In this document: positions 63,943-64,000 of the stretch, in pieces
Layout of the letters: each line of letters begins with the position of its first letter
Position numbering within the stretch: position 1 is the stretch's first letter
Source: Cryobacterium sp. BB307
Lineage (GTDB): Bacteria; Actinomycetota; Actinomycetes; Actinomycetales; Microbacteriaceae
Length of the DNA: 64,000 nucleotides
Direction of reading: 5' to 3'
Assembly: GCF_012274275.1 (NCBI RefSeq)
Contig: NZ_JAANZA010000002.1
Span: 620,001-684,000, forward strand
The notes under the pieces: model-generated
What the model saw: only the letters and a program-made list of their open reading frames with translations
The model's database searches: none
Told to the model about the DNA's origin: nothing
Made by a program: the position numbers and the translations under genes

Positions 63943-64000
63943 GGGGCCAAGGCTAACCGGCGACCTTGAAGACAGATCAGGGTTCCCTGACGGGAGAGCG

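Overview
This is about 64 kb of GC-rich DNA (roughly two thirds G+C by eye), densely packed with genes. It reads as chromosome from an actinobacterium, most likely Microbacteriaceae. The reasons are the hrcA-dnaJ-rsmE-hinT-phoH-ybeY-CorC-era block, the order leuA / recO / uppS / glyS, a CIRCE box before hrcA, many GTG and TTG starts, probable leaderless promoters and very short intergenic gaps. I see no rRNA, tRNA, CRISPR array, insertion sequence or phage gene, and no gene-free stretch longer than about 220 bases.

Layout. 1-9.2 kb: a DsbA-family oxidoreductase cut by the window edge, divergent from a short-chain dehydrogenase across an 11-bp-arm palindrome; then glyS, a class V aminotransferase, uppS, recO, an NmrA-like oxidoreductase overlapping a TRIC-type membrane protein, and leuA with a leucine-codon leader peptide. 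9.3-18 kb: a block that looks inserted between leuA and era, holding a lipoprotein, a 913-residue LuxR-type ATPase regulator, a MacB/LolD-like ABC exporter, a serine beta-lactamase-like hydrolase and a two-component system, the last five on one strand. 18.1-25.2 kb: the eight-gene hrcA-to-era operon. 25.3-31.9 kb: two DUF4870 membrane proteins, hemW, a long acyl-CoA dehydrogenase, a DUF1990 protein and lepA. 31.9-36.5 kb: a transketolase divergent from a complete Ula-type PTS (IIA, IIB, IIC). 36.6-47.4 kb: rpsT, holA, comEC, comEA, aroD, leuS, pabB, pabC and a DedA protein. 47.4-51.4 kb: an osmoprotectant-type ABC importer and a TetR regulator. 51.5-57.8 kb: an App1-like phosphatase, a siderophore-interacting-type flavoreductase, and the end-joining genes ku and ligD with a type IB topoisomerase. 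57.9-63.9 kb: oleA, a fused oleB-oleC and oleD, which are the full gene set for head-to-head long-chain olefin synthesis, followed by a convergent zwf.

How the parts work together. The core blocks serve protein quality control, translation, DNA replication and uptake, and leucine, shikimate and 4-aminobenzoate synthesis. The accessory blocks suggest envelope-stress sensing and efflux, sugar import feeding the pentose phosphate pathway, osmoprotection, non-homologous end joining and hydrocarbon production.

The signals I find most worth following are: the oleA-BC-D cluster; the 12-bp bidirectional leaderless promoter between pabB and pabC; the leuA leader-peptide attenuator; the PTS/transketolase pair with a palindrome between them; and a dispersed short palindrome (TCCTG-TTRTG-CAGGA) found mainly in the two widest convergent intergenic regions. 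I did not find a clearly unprecedented multi-gene system.
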